Shown here one piece after another: positions 1 through 12,618 of a stretch of DNA of 64,000 nucleotides. The stretch spans positions 6,094,124 through 6,158,123 of the forward strand of contig RPFO01000065.1 of NCBI GenBank assembly GCA_009746045.1, in the 5' to 3' direction. The DNA comes from Mesostigma viride. Its lineage: Eukaryota; Streptophyta; Mesostigmatophyceae; Mesostigmatales; Mesostigmataceae. Position 1 is the first letter of the stretch. Each line of letters starts with the position of its first letter. The translations under genes and the position numbers were made by a program. The notes under the pieces are model-generated. The model had not been told where the DNA came from and ran no database searches. It saw only the letters and a list, made by a program, of their open reading frames with translations.

Positions 1-384
1 AATCAAGAGGAGTAACCGTCGTTCCGTCCCACGCGAATGCCGACACGAAACCGAAAACCTCGAGTTTTGCGTGGGTCAGAACTGACTGACTGACTAACCA
101 CAGCGACTTGGCCGTACCGCTACACTTAGGGTCCGCACGACCAAGGTCGCCGGGCATTTTTCGGACCAGCCGACGGGGGAGGCCAGTTAAACGAATTGTA
201 ATCGGCAGTTACAGTTACCTTCTCTCAGCTGACCATTGGCCCTAGCAAACAGTAGAGGATACTATCACTAGGAAGTAATACTATAGGTTCTATATCTATA
301 GATCCATAGCACGTGGTTGCTCTTTCTCTCTCTCTTCTTCCTGGGGAGGTGATGCCTGCTGTGTAAGGTACCGGTACGAGCACC
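1..384 (+). other. 5' untranslated leader of the Gypsy element
   Basis: No coding frame is recognised. The sequence does not resemble the 3' LTR at 27772-28354, so this is internal leader downstream of the missing 5' LTR and primer-binding site. It contains a short GACT repeat near 82-97. Confidence 0.5.
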
Positions 385-708
385 ATGCCAACACGGTACC
401 AAACAAGGAACGCCAGAGAGACAGAAGACGAGCTTAGGGAGAGAGATTCAGATAATAGAGAGATAGAACCGATAGACAACCACGAGCACGGTACAGAAGG
501 GCTAGAGGTACCACCACAAGTAGAGATAGGTACAGGTGAGGTCATGGAGAAACCTGTGGAAGGTTCCCTACGATCCAGACCTAGCTCCCCAGCGGATGGG
601 GACAATTTAGACGCCTTGATAAGGCAGGAAGAGGACAGAAGTGACCAAGAGATACTCCAGGGGGGCTCGCAGCAGCAGCAACAGCAGCAACAACAACAGC
701 AGCAGCAA

Positions 709-758
<50 letters not shown>

Positions 759-768
759 GCAACAACGG

Positions 769-806
<38 letters not shown>

Positions 807-2761
807 GCAACGACAGCAACAGCAGCAGCAGCAGCAACGACCGCAGCAGCAGCAGCAGCAACCACAGCAGCAGCATCCGCAACAACGGCAACCCCGGTTA
901 CAGCAACAACAACTCCAGACGAGACCACAATGGCCACCATCGGACCCTGAGCAGCAGGGGGACGAGCATGAAGATACCCTGCACTACCGCCATCAGCAGC
1001 CAGCCACCGGGCGGCCAACGCATCCTTGGGCAGGTCGGGGGCGGCCCCAGGGACCTCCACCGGGCCCCACACACCGGGGCAGACGCAGAGTGTCCTTCGG
1101 CAGCACGTCTCTGTTACCCACGGCGCTCTGGTATTCGGATGAGGAAGGGGAGATCCCAGGGGCAGATGGCGAGTTCGATGACCTGGAAGGGACTAACGAG
1201 GCGGACGAGGGAACTGTCACGCAGGGCCCGCCCGTTGGTACTCATAGACCACGGACCAGCCCAGGGGAGACCAGGAGCAGTGTCACCACCAGAGACGAGG
1301 AGACTCACACGCCAGTCCAGCGCCCGGCACCTCAACCGCAGCGCCCACGGGTGCTTGACCAAAGCGCGGTCCCTCGCCAGTGCCTGCTGGCAACCTCAGC
1401 TTCAGCAGGGTGGCCTTGGATGACCCGGGGTACGAACACCCCTCATCCGTCCAGGTGCGGCGGACTCATGGTACGCCGCCCAGATCCAGCTCTCTCCCCC
1501 GGTCGCAGCCCCCCGACCTCGGCGATATCCCCCACGTAGACGTCGGTGGGCCCGTCACCGCCGCGGTAAAGGCCCCACCGATGCCCAATTTCAAGAATGT
1601 ACCCAAGCTGCACGCGGACATGAAACCGCGCGAGGTAGAGGAATGGGGACGCATGTGGCGACGGCAGTATACCATCTGGCGCAACCATCACAACTGGCAG
1701 CTGGCCACCAGCGATCTGATTGATCTCGTGATTAACTCCTGTATGGACCCCTCGGTGATAAGCATCTTGAACTGTGAGAGCATCGCGTCCCAGTCATACC
1801 CGCAAACCTTGGCGGAACTGATGGACCGAGTGCGTCGCAAGCTGGTGCCCCCAGATGCTACACTCCACGAGCGGATGGCCTTCAGCAAGCTGCGCCAGGG
1901 GACCACCCCATATCGCGAGTTTCTGTCTAAGTTCGAGTCCAGCGCCGCCTACCTGGCTGACATGACCTGGTACGAGTACAAGAGCAGGTTCATCGAGGCA
2001 CTCTGCCCCGAGCTGCAGGACGAGGTATTCAAGCACTATGCTGATGTCCCTTGGGAAGAGTGGGACATCTTGAATATCCAGAGGTATCTCCTACAGGTGG
2101 CCGACGTAGTGGCTCGCGGGCGTGCCCCTCAGTGCGCCGTTTCTTCAGACCTGCTCCCCCGCGACGGGTGAATCAGATGTACTCCACTGATTTCGCCGGC
2201 GAGGAGGAGGACGAGTACCTCGACGACCCTGACGAGGGCTACACTGACCATGGCGTCAACGCGATCGACGCTAGCAAGGCGCGCTGCTTCATGTGCAGCG
2301 AGGTGGGGCACCTCAAGCGCGACTGCCCCAAGCTCCGGGGCAAGAACGCCAGTCGTGGGACAGGAGAAGGGACACCCAGTGTTCGTTTCTCCGGCCCGGC
2401 CTTCGGCAGCCGCCCCGACTCCTCCGGTCCTCGGGACCGACCCCGCAACGCGGGTGAGCGTGCGGCTCGCCTGCAGCACGCCAGACAGGTCCCGACGCAG
2501 TACCAGCAGCCGCGACCACCCGCGACCAGCTCTACCAAGGGTGTGTTGCGCGCGGTCAACGAGATTGAGGCGCGGCGACAGTCCTCCTCTTCCGGCCAAA
2601 CGCAGGCAGTGGCTGGCTACGAGTATGACGACGAGGAGGGGGCTGACGAAGAGGAGGAGGGGGGGAAGAGGGCGGGTGGTCGGGCGAGGCGGCCTCCCGT
2701 CCCACCGCTCCTCGGGAGTAGTAGCCCTGCCCATGGGCTTGGGTCCCGGGGTAGGGGATAG
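385..2761 (+). pseudogene. gag: Gag polyprotein: acidic N-terminus, polyQ tract, capsid-like region, CCHC zinc knuckle (frameshifted)
   Basis: The likely start is the ATG at 385. The reading moves through three frames: 385 to about 1400, about 1400 to 2150, then about 2150 to the TAG at 2759-2761. The first part is polar and contains a polyglutamine stretch. The second (about 1575-2110) has the look of a retrotransposon gag/capsid domain, with Trp-rich helices such as EEWGRMWRRQYTIW and a RLRQGTTPYREFLSKFE-like segment (here SKLRQGTTPY). The third holds a CCHC zinc knuckle, CFMCSEVGHLKRDC, at about 2287-2328, the nucleic-acid-binding signature of nucleocapsid. Its role would be to form the virus-like particle and package RNA. 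The last frame overlaps the protease frame, so one Gag-Pol shift may be natural; the others look like decay. Confidence 0.8.
670..893 (+). repeat. Imperfect CAG/CAA trinucleotide tract encoding polyglutamine in Gag
   Basis: CAG and CAA codons alternate, broken by a few CGA/CGG (Arg), CCG/CCA (Pro) and CAT codons. It encodes roughly 70 glutamines in the Gag frame. Mixed CAG/CAA use argues for selection or age rather than a recent pure-repeat expansion. Long leucine- or alanine-rich ORFs on the other frames here are shadows. Confidence 0.9.
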
Positions 2762-2762
2762 G

Positions 2763-3373
2763 GTAGAAAAATCAGATGGTAGCCCAGACGCGGAGTCAAC
2801 TAGAGTAGAGGTAGACGTCAATAACGTGGCCGCAGACGCGTCCACCCAACCGGCGGCGCGTGCATCTCAAGGAGATTCGCGGCATCTGTTTCTTTTCAGC
2901 GGAGGGTTACTGGTCCCTCCCACCGTCCTTGATCCGTATTTGAAGGAGAAAACGATCATGGACGTGAAGTTCCTGGTCGACACCGGCGCCTCCACGTCCT
3001 TCATCAACGAGGCCCTGGTGCGTCGGCTGGGCCTGGTACCCGACCTCACACCACGGCAGTATATGTCACCTACTCAGACGGTCGGCGACACCAATCGCCG
3101 GGCCTAGCAGACATCAAGGGTGTACTGCAGGGCACGCCGGTGGACCTGGTGGCGACTATTGCGCCGTTGGGCGCTGCCGACATCATCATTGGAGTGGACT
3201 GGCTGGACAAGCAGGATGTGGACATCAGTGTGCGCCGGCGGGTGTTTGGTTTCCGGATGGTTCATTCTGGTGCCCAGACAGCGAGTATAGGGCACAGGCC
3301 GCGGAGGTCCATAACATTACACACGAGCGCTCGGCGGACGGGCCCGACCAGCGTCCCAGATCCTGATGAGTAG
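2763..3373 (+). pseudogene. Retropepsin-type aspartic protease of the Gypsy element (frameshifted)
   Basis: The active-site motif is seen as FLVDTGASTSFIN at about 2972-3010, matching the DTG/DSG signature of LTR-retrotransposon proteases that cleave Gag-Pol. The frame breaks near 3095-3107 (stop at 3105-3107) and resumes one frame over. The C-terminal half contains IIGVDWLDKQDVDI at about 3187-3228, the usual I-[LI]-G-x-[DN]-W-L segment. A stop at 3371-3373 comes before the RT region, which resumes with another shift. The family expectation is one continuous Pol, so the breaks are taken as inactivating changes or uncorrected single-base errors. Confidence 0.82.
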
Positions 3374-5040
3374 CAAGACGCTGGCGCGCCAGCTCCGGAA
3401 GGGCAAGGAGTACGCGATGTATCGCATAGACCTGGACAGCACTCAGGCTCTGCTTAACGAGATTGGTGCCGGTTCACACCGGACGAGCTGGCGCGGTTCA
3501 ATGCCGTCCTGGAGAAGCGCACTGCCCTCTTCGCAGATCGCACCCCCCAGTTCCCTCCCAATCGATCGGTGTTACATCGTGTCCAGCTCCAGGAGGGTTC
3601 CGGGCCTACTGTGTCTCCCATGTACCGCATGGGCCCAGTCGAGCTGGTGGAGCTCAAGAAGATCCTCATTTCACTGCTCGACGCTGGGCTCATTGAACCC
3701 AGCAACAGCCCCTTCTCAGCGGGCGTGCTGCTCGTTCCCAAGCCAGGGGCAAGTGGCGTCTGGTGACTGATTACCGGAAGCTGAACGCCATCACCGTCAA
3801 GTCCCGGTATCCTCTACCGCGGATCGACGACATCTTCAACCGTGTCCAGGGGGCTACGTGTTTCACCGTCATCGACTGTGCGGACGGGTTTTGGCAGCTG
3901 CGCATCGCGCCAGAAGACTGCCACAAGACCGCGTTCGCTACGCCCTTCGGTCACTATCAGTTTCGGGTGGCGGCAATGGGGCTGTGTAATTCGCCTGCGT
4001 CCTTCCAGATGCTGATGAATGACATCCTCCGTCCGGTGATGGGCACAGCCCACTTGCCGCAGGTCTCCCAGGACCTGGCGGACCCGCAGAAGGGGGCGCG
4101 CCCGCCCTGGACCTACAAGCGCACGTGCGCGCTGGCGTATCTGGACGACATCCTGGTGTACTCCAAGACGTTCGAGGAGCACCTGGAGGATGTGGACGCC
4201 GTGCTGCAGATCATGGAGGATGAGCACCTTTCGGCGCGGAAGGCCAAGGTGCGCGCCGGTCGCTGCGTGCCGTTTCTGGGCCATACCCTGTCCGCGGACG
4301 GCATCGCGACCGACCCTGAGAAGATCGAGTCCGTCCAGCAATGGCCTGTCCCTACGGACGTGAAAGGGGTGCGCAGCTTCCTGGGATTGGCATCTTACTA
4401 CCGACGGTTCATCCCGCGGTTTGCCACCATCGCCGCCCCGATCAACGCTCTTCTCAAGAAGGGTACCCCGTTCCTTTGGGCTGAGCAGTGCCAACAGGCT
4501 TTCGAGGCGCTCAAGCGCCACCTCACCACAGCGCCAGTCCTTATCCTGCCGGACCCGGCCCTTCCTTTCGTCGTGGCTACGGACGCCAGCAAGGTGGCCA
4601 TCGGGGGTGTTCTCCTGCAGGACCACGGCAAGGGCCTTCAGCCCATCGAGTACATCTCACGAACGATGATTCCGGCGGAGCGGAATTATCCAGTGCATCA
4701 GCAGGAACTCCTGGCAGTCGTCTACAGCTGCCACACGTGGCGTCATCATCTCTTGGGGGCCCAGTTTTCGGTGGCCATCAGTGAGCAGGGGGATCTCGAC
4801 CCCCATCGCCTGGTGATCCACACGGACCACCGGCCGCTCACCCACCTCCTGGTGCAGCCCAACTTGACGCCCCGCCAGGCGCGGTGGATGGAGTACCTGT
4901 CACAGTTCGCGCCGTTCAAGATCCAATATGTCAAGGGCGCGGACAATGTGGTGCCCGACGCTCTCTCGCGACGGGCGGACTATTGGTTCTACGAGGACAT
5001 GGACGTGCTGCATACCACCTGTGTCCCAGTGGCCGCCCCG
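3374..5040 (+). CDS. pol: Reverse transcriptase and RNase H of the Gypsy element
   Basis: The RT N-terminus (about 3480-3766) is in other frames because of one-base losses near 3480 and 3755. From 3763 a single frame runs through RT and RNase H. Visible RT motifs are TDYRKLNAITVKSRYPLPRI, the catalytic FTVIDCADGFWQL, the FRVAAMGLCNSPASFQ block, and AYLDDILVYS carrying the YLDD catalytic pair at about 4138. A thumb segment SFLGLASYYRRFIP and the connection follow. RNase H shows FVVATDASKVAIGGVL and HTDHRPLTHL at about 4570-4850. Together they copy the element RNA to DNA and remove the RNA strand. RT contains an unusual insertion of about 20 residues before YLDD (about 4040-4125). Confidence 0.9.
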
Positions 5041-6861
5041 GGGACCGCCTACGGTGTGGAACCACGGTCTCCCCAGGCCCGCCACTTGTTTCATCTTGGG
5101 CACACCACCATGGATGACCTGTCACCCCTCCCGGAGGAGACGGTTCAACCAAGAGCCCACGAGGACGTGGACACCCCCGGGGAGGGGGAGGGGTCGCATG
5201 CGCGCGTGCCCCTTAGTCATGTGGTGCCGCCCCAGGGAATTTTTCAGCTTCAGCCGCTCGGCCCTCCCACAGTCTTCTCAGAATTCGTCAACCAGGCGGG
5301 TACGGATGCGGCAGAACCGGCTGCGGACGCGTTCACAGTCACGTCGGACTTGGAGATGCTGATCAGCCGTTTCACAATCACGGAGGAAGCAGCACTTGAA
5401 GCCATCCGGGCACATCCCCAGCAGATGGGGGCCTATCCTTGCAAGTTCCAGGAGGGGAAACTGTTCGTGAGTCCCCAGCCGGAGGAATGGCGGCTGTATG
5501 TTCCTGAGCTCTGTAGGGCTGCCTTGCTTCACGAGCTCCATGATTCTCTTCTGGGCGGACATCAGGGAAGTCACCGTCTCCTTCCCCGGGCACGTAAGCA
5601 CTTCTACTGGCCAGGGATGAAGGAGTATATCGAGACGTATGTGCGCCAGTGCCCCTCGTGTCAGATCATGAAGTCCAGGAACACGGGCTCTCAGGCCGTC
5701 CCTAAGACGCTGCCGGATCCTATGGGTCCTTGGGATTCTATCATGATGGACTTCATCGGCCCGTTCAAGAAGACGAAGAACGGCAACAGCATGGTCTTGG
5801 TGTTCGTGGACCGCCTGACGCGCATGTGTCACCTGGCCCGTGTCCGGTCGACCTCACAGCGGAGGAGTGCGCCAAGATATACCTGACGCACGTGTTTCGG
5901 TTTCACGGGCTCAGCCGGCAGTTCATCTCTGACCGCGACAAGCTCTTCACGGCCAAATTCTGGCAGGAGTTCTTCGAGCAACTGGGCACCAAGGTGTCGC
6001 TGGGCACGGCCTACCACAGCTCGTCGTCGCACCTGGTGGAGCGGTTGAACCGCACGGTGCAAGAGACCATGCGACACTACACCGACACGGTGGGCAGCAA
6101 TTGGGAAGAACTTCTGGGCTTGGTGGAGTTTTCCCTGAACAATGCCCCCCAGGCCGCCCATGGGTTCACCCCCTTTTTCCTCAACTCCGGCCGACACCCT
6201 CTCACACCGCTCGACTTGCTTGGGAGCCACGAACTGGAGAGGATCAGGTCAAGCTGGATACCCTGCAAGGGGTTGAGCGGTTGCTGCAGCGGATGCACCA
6301 AGCGCATAACAGCGCGGTTCAGGGCTATCGCGCAGCGGCAGCGCGGTATCTGGAGAGGACAGCCGGCAAGCGGGATCCCGGACGCCGTCCATCGAGGTGG
6401 GCGATTGGGTCCTGGTTGAGGGCCCGCAGATCGGGCGATTTTCGCACAAGGTGGAGAAGGAGCTGAAGACTAAGCTCCGACCCATGTTCCTGGGACCCTA
6501 CAAGGTCCTCACCAAGTTCGATGATGTCATGTTCCAGGTGGACATTCCAGTGTCATGGAACCTCACGTCCAACCGTTTCCACCGTGACCAGCTCAAGTTG
6601 TATCACCAGAACACCATTCAGGGTAGGGTCAATCCCCCAGCCCCACTGGAGTTCAATCCGGATACGGGGGAACAGGAGGACGAGGTGGCCGCAATCGTGG
6701 GTCACCGGGATGTCAAACGGGGACGAGGGGTCCAGCGACAATATCGGGTGCGATGGCGATTCGCACAACACGAGTCTGAGGACTCCTGGCGCACCGTTAC
6801 CGAGTTAGCGGGGTGCGCCCGCTTACTAGAAGCATACAAGAAGACGCACCAGTTGCGTTAG
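5041..6861 (+). CDS. int: Integrase with HHCC finger, DDE core, GPY/F motif and C-terminal chromodomain-like module (frameshifted)
   Basis: After a linker, the zinc-binding region reads HDSLLGGHQG ... HFYWPGM ... CPSCQIM (about 5530-5672). The core begins DSIMMDFIGPF (first D near 5748). A one-base loss near 5860 ends this frame at 5886. The core continues in another frame with FISDRDKLFTAKFWQEF (second D) and HLVERLNRTVQE (E). Shifts near 6236 and 6395 precede the GPY/F segment, LRPMFLGPYKVL at about 6475-6510. The last 60 residues, with YRVRW, EDSW and CARLLEAYKK, resemble a chromodomain and end at the TAG at 6859-6861. In chromoviruses this tail guides integration to marked chromatin. The aromatic cage is not convincingly complete, so "chromodomain-like" is the safer wording. 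Confidence 0.85.
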
Positions 6862-6886
6862 CATACCACATCCGGTAGGGTGTAGG

Positions 6887-8326
6887 GTGAGGGTGGTGCG
6901 TGAGCCAGGTATTAGGTACGCGTCGACTAACGCCCTGACATCTTGTGTGTGGGTTGTGCAGGGGGACGCCGCGGAGGCGCTTCCCAGAGGCCAGACTCCA
7001 GTCGGCGCCGTGGAGGCTGCTGACGCAGGGTTCCGGGATGCAGATGGGGAGTCCAGTGAGGGGGATTTGGTCGACATGGACATACCCGACGATCCGGAGG
7101 TCCCAGAACCGGAAGTGGGGGCGAGGACGCAGATAGCTCGTGGAGAGCCTGCGGTCCGAAGGGATGCACCAGGGGCCGGGGGCTCGAGAGATGGTGGTGG
7201 ACAGACGGGGCCCTCCTCTAGTCGCGAGCGCCGGCAAGAAACCTCGTCAAGGTCTGGAGCACCGGACGCGCGTACGTTGGAGCTGGTAAAGGAGCTGCAC
7301 GAGGAGACGTTCAATCCCCGGGTGTTCTTGCGTGACTACGGTCGGGAGGGGGAAGCCCTGTTGGAACGACGACGGCGTCGCCGTAATCAAATGCCGTCGC
7401 ACCTCCGCGCTGATTCTATCATGGCGCGGGTCGGCCCTGTGCAGATGGAGACTTTTCGAGGGTTCGTGCGGCGCAACGCGAGGTTCCGGATCGAGACCCG
7501 CACGGCTGCGCGCAACGGCGTGGTGGTCGGGACCGACTGCAGGAAACACATGAGCGGGAATGTGCCTGTCACGGGTGCATGAACACGCTGGAAGCGGGTC
7601 TGGCATTCCCACGGCTCCTTCTCCTCTTACTTCCACCCCCAGTGCGGAAGCTGCTGGAATACCACTTCCCCCGGTATCTTCCGCCAGAGGGGGCGTTACG
7701 GGGGGAAAAATGCCTGCGAGAAGGGCAGTATTCGTTGCGGCAGGCTCTGGATCGCATCGTGGCGATGGATGATGAGGACCAGGATGATGGGAGTGAGGGG
7801 TATGACTCCGGTTCCGACGACGACCATCCTCCACACCCTCCCTCTCGCTCCCCTCCGCGGGATCCGCCTTCTCGGGGTTCCCAGGGGAGCGGCGGAAGAA
7901 GCCGTCCTGTGCCTCGCTATGAGGCGCCACCGCCGGCGACGGGCTGGGGGCGACCTTCAGGGCGCGAGACGCGGAGTCTTCCGAGGGCTACCGGATGGGG
8001 TGGGGGCAGCCAAGCCGCTCCTCGACGTGTTCCGGAGTGGCCGGCACGTCGTCGCTCGCCATCCCCGCCCTCCCGCTCGCGTTCCCACTCGGACTCCGGG
8101 ACTGATGTACGCCCCGCTCGCCAAGCGTCACCACCACCTCGCCGACCAGAGGATCGGCAATGGGAGCGCACGTGGGGGTCGGCGGTGGAGTTGGAGCGAG
8201 AGAATCGGCGACGGCGAACGGATCCGACAGAGACCGCGGTGGCCAGGGCCGAACGGCCGGCTAGAGAGGAGCCGATTGATGAGGTTCCCGCTAGCACCCC
8301 GCCCGATGCGGGCCAAGAAGAGCCTA
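6887..8326 (+). pseudogene. Gypsy ORF3, N-terminal piece (unrecognised; cut by the pogo element)
   Basis: This is an open frame between pol and the 3' LTR. It runs 6887-7582 in one frame and, after a 4-base overlap at 7579-7582, continues in the next. The first part is acidic and then carries a run of arginines (about 7369-7384) before a helical-looking stretch with FRGFVRRNARF. The second part contains KLLEYHFPRYLPPEG, an acidic DDEDQDD cluster, and a long Arg/Pro/Ser-rich segment. I recognise no domain, signal peptide or membrane span, so there is no case for an envelope protein. The coding frame is cut at the TA at 8325-8326 and resumes at 17943. Confidence 0.6.
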
Positions 8327-8337
8327 CAGGGGCAGCT

Positions 8338-8583
8338 CACGTAGGTGGGACGCGAGTGGAACACTTTTCACCTAGGAGAGACACCAGGTTCAGGTACGTG
8401 GAACAGCCATGTTTCAGGTATTCAGGTAAGTGGGACAGGGTAGCTTTCAAAATTCAGTGTGGTGGGACAGTTACATGTTCAAAATTCAGGTCGGTGGGAC
8501 AGGCAAATTTTCAATTACAGGTAGGTGGGACACATGTTCATACACATACAAAACACAGGTTGGTGGGACATGTCCCACCGAGT
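8338..8583 (+). repeat. Left subterminal array of GGTGGGACA-type motifs in the pogo element
   Basis: Seven forward copies of a (G)GTRGGTGGGACA-like motif sit at about 8341, 8395, 8426, 8458, 8490, 8520 and 8560, roughly every 30-50 bp. An inverted copy at about 8572 forms a small palindrome. Subterminal arrays of this kind are usually transposase-binding sites; that role is inference. Confidence 0.75.
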
Positions 8584-9430
8584 TGTGTGGCATGGATGTG
8601 TAACACCTATAATGCGCTAGTTTCAGCTATATTGTCTGCACTCGTTTCAGTGCTATATAAACTGTGCCGGAAAGGTCACGGCAAGCCCTACCTAGCCTAT
8701 TCAAGGTGTGCCAGAAATACGGCAGGCGGGTGCGATTATTAATGACGCAACCCTAATACCTCCGTTTACAACATGATGGCCAGATATTAAAAACATGAAG
8801 GGCAGTTGGGCCCACAGGGAAAAGTCTACATCGCAACAAGGCACCATGCGACTCCGTAGTCAGCGATCACAAACGTTTGCTTCACCCTTTCCGTGCGCTT
8901 CTGCTCATGCTGTTTAGGGTACCTGCACATAAGAAACGTGCCAAGACACACAACCACACACCATAATAATGCATTACAAATGCGAAGTACAATGTTGGTG
9001 GTGGTGGTGGTGGTGGTTGTTGTGGTGGTGGTGGTGGCGGCGGCGGCGGCGGTACATGGTGGTGGTGGGGGTGGGGGTTGCGGTGGGGGTGGGGGTGTGG
9101 GGGTGTGGGGGTGTGGGGGGGTGCGTCCCTGTGTTGTGGTGCGTGTGCGTGTGACAGTGCATATGTACGTGTGATGTACACGTGATGTGTGATGGGTGAT
9201 GTGTGATGTGTGATGTGTGATGTGTGATGTGTGTGTGCTCATACGCCTACTAATATGTTGGCCCATTTGATCATGCCGACGTGACCTGTCGCATGTGTGC
9301 GGTAGACATGCATATGTACTGCATGCTACCTAGTCACACATGGCATGGGTTTGCAGAGTTACATACAGAGTGTACATTCTTGTCACATAAATGGTCCAGT
9401 ATATCTTGGAGCCAACCCATGCAACGATAC
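8584..9430 (+). other. Pogo element spacer with GGT/GGGGGT and ATGTGTG simple repeats
   Basis: No gene is supported. 8995-9125 is a G-rich GGT/GGC/GGGGGT run. 9180-9232 is a tandem GTGATGTGT-type 7-10 bp repeat. The remainder is unique-looking sequence downstream (3') of the transposase gene. Confidence 0.6.
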
Positions 9431-9825
9431 TTACTTGACCACCATGCGCCAGTGGTTGTCATACTTCTTTGCATACGGGTCCTGTGGGTCAGGGTTTCCG
9501 TAGTACGTCAGGCCGTCACCATACAAGGTGAAAACCTGGTATTTGGCCCAGTCCGCCGTTGTCAGCACCTCGGCATGCTTTGCCACTGTGCGCTGTGGCG
9601 GAAGCTCGAGAGGAGGGAGAGAAGGCTTGGACTTTTTCTTGGCTGGGCGGGTGGCCTGATCCGTTGGTGGTGGTGCTCCCGCGGCTGGGTTGCCGACCCC
9701 TGCTGCCCCCACCTGGTCGGCTGCCCCCCCCCTTCCCACCACGTCAGCTGCCTCACATCCGGCCTTGTCCCAGGTTGCCTTCACTGCTCCAGCCTTCTTG
9801 CTTGCCCCCGCCTTGTTGGGTGCCT

Positions 9826-12585
9826 TCACTGACCCCGCCTCGCCAATCCCCCCTTCCGCGACGCTTTCTTTTCGCGTGCCTCATCTTCATCCCTCTTGCG
9901 CCTCTCGTCCGCCAGCCTCATCTCAATCACTGCCTCCATAACTTCATCGCGCTTCGTCTTCTTCTTCTTCTTGCCTTGGGGGGAATTGCCTGGCACCCAG
10001 TCCTCTTCCTCCTCCGAGGAGATCTCCGGCAGCGGATCGCCGCGCTTCTGGGCAGCGTGCACCTGTTTGGCCTTGGCAACCACGCTCTTCTTGCGCCGGC
10101 TCTGCAGCTCCTGCGCATACTCCAACGCCTCGGACTCAGACCCCTTCTCTTCTTCCTCCTCAGAGGCTGGGCCGCTGGCCTTGGGAGCTTTGGATGCCCT
10201 CCCCTTGCCGCCACGTCGCGATCCTGCCGTGCCACCCGTGGCTGGCCGCTTACTCCCCTTGGGGTGTTTGCGGGGGGCACCCGTGGCAGTCGCGCGTTCC
10301 TTACGCTTGGCCGGAGCCTGTAAGTGTGGGCAAGTTGAAGGCAACCAACCAACAATTAATAAATGAGGGTCGACGGTTCGGCCAGAATTGCAACGGTGCT
10401 GCGGATACCTATGTGCATGTAGTTTATATGGTTGCTTGAGAGGTACATAGATGAGCCTGATGGTCAGTTTCTTTATAGCCAGCCAAGCATGCAAGAACAA
10501 TAACTATTATTAACTTAGATGATTACTAATGAAGTTTATTATTATTTGATAAGGAAGTACCATGCTATGTAATTCTTTTTATTGTTTTTAAAAATTATTA
10601 TAGTTATTACCTGGGCCGGCACTTGGGTAATAATATGACCCCCCCAACACAGGTGGACCTAACCTTGGACTTGGTACACAGCACTGCGTGCCACTCATTG
10701 TCCCAATGATGCGTGCAAAAATTATGGCGACAGCGCCCACTGTGTGACTACACATGACCCTAAGAACTCGTCAAAACTCAGGCTTCGACAGATATTACTT
10801 ACATTGCGTTTGAAAGACTTGCGCATCTTGGAGCGGCCCGCAGCACCCGGCTCAGGCTCGGGCTCAGGCTCAGGGGGCGGCGCTTCGGAGCTCAAAAACC
10901 ACTCATCGCTATCCATGTTGTGCCCCAGCTTGTGCGTGAAATCGTCGTGGGCATCTTGGCCGTCCCCGGCCACTGGCACAGCCTGTGCGTCGTCCAGGTT
11001 CACGAAGCAGGCCTTGTTGATCTGCATTCATATTTTACATTATTATGACAACAACAAAATACAAGTAGAGAGACTCATGTTACGGAATGGGGTCAGCTTG
11101 CTTGGGCGTAGTAATATAAAAGCATCTGTTGTTGGTGATCACAAAAGACCAACACCTGCACATAGCATTGTCACCAAATCGCCCTTCCGTGCTTTATACT
11201 GTCAATGAACCGCTATCGTGTCCCATAATAATGTGACTTGAAAGTGCTTACCAGCCTCTTGTCATACACGATCTTGCTCGCATCCATGCGTTTGAAGGTG
11301 AATCCCGGCATGCCCTGAGGCTTGATGTCGCTGTCCCCGTGGCCATTGGCTGTCACGAGGCAGCCTGTCTTCAAAAAAGAACTCCACAACACTTGCTGGT
11401 GCTCGACTTGATATTCTTTCCAGGCCTCCCCCAGCCATTGTGTCGTCAACACCCGCCGTGTCCTCGCACTCATCTTGAACCCGTCCGCACCAGTCCATCT
11501 ATGTCCCCCAATTGCATGCATGGATGGCAGCACCATACGTGGGGCAAAGGCAAACGAAAGAATGATGTAAGTACTGTGACAAGTACACAATAAAGGCGTG
11601 GTCATTCTACCTCATCAGTCGTAGCAAAATTAATGCACACACATGTGGAATTGAAAGGCAGGCCAGCCGGCGGGCATGCTGCAAAATCAAAGACATCCAC
11701 ATGGGGAAGGAAAAAACGTATGACCTCGGTCTAACTTAAGTAAACTCACGCTGCCATGTTGTCTCCCTCCTGCAGCCAGGCATCCTGCTTGCGGTAGGTG
11801 GCCTTCTTGACCTCATTCTGAACATGCAGGTCACCGGGCTGCCAGGCGTCCGTGAGCCCAGGTGGGCCCAGGACGACCCGGATGTTCAACTTCCAGAAAG
11901 CCGCGAGCACTTCCTTGTCGACGTGGGATGCAAGGTTATCGAGGAAGAGAAGAAACTGCGTGCCCTTGTTGCCCACCGCTTCCACGTAGGGCTTGATGGT
12001 GCACTCGATGATGTCCAACATGGTCGGTGTATCATTCCAAGCGTGAGCCTGCAAATGAGGCACAAGCATTACATGAAAGAAGTCATAAATCCAACACTAC
12101 CATGTTCCATTAGTTTACTACTACTTACAATTAATCACAATTGCATGTAATTGAGCTTAGAAAAGCACCAATAATCCCTACTAAGAGGTTGGGCACATGA
12201 CATTGCATTAATAGAGATAAATCAAATATATGCGGCTAGCTGGCAAGCTAACCTGCGGCAAGCCAGTCAGGCAAGATGTCTAAGAAACGCCAGCACAATG
12301 AATAGGAATTGTGAAGTGACAAGTGCAGTTAAGTGTGGCGTGCAGTGGACAAAGTGGTGACTACGCACTGTCAACCAAACAAACAATTAATTGAGCAATT
12401 AAACAAACAAACAAACAAACATACATACATACATACATACATACATACATACATACATACATACATACATACATACATACATACATACATACATACATAC
12501 ATACATACATACATACATACATACATACATACATACATACATACATACATACATACATACATACATACATACATACATACATACA

Positions 12586-12618
<33 letters not shown>

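Noticed and set aside
1-384. 5' LTR of the Gypsy element inside the window
   Set aside because: No similarity to the 3' LTR and no TGTTACGTCCC or GGGACGTAACA terminus.
607-1072. Long minus-strand leucine-, alanine- or valine-rich frames over the CAG tract
   Set aside because: They are the other readings of the trinucleotide repeat that encodes Gag polyglutamine on the plus strand.
8969-9266. Val/Gly-rich and His/Pro-rich frames
   Set aside because: GGT/GGGGGT repeat artefacts downstream of the transposase.
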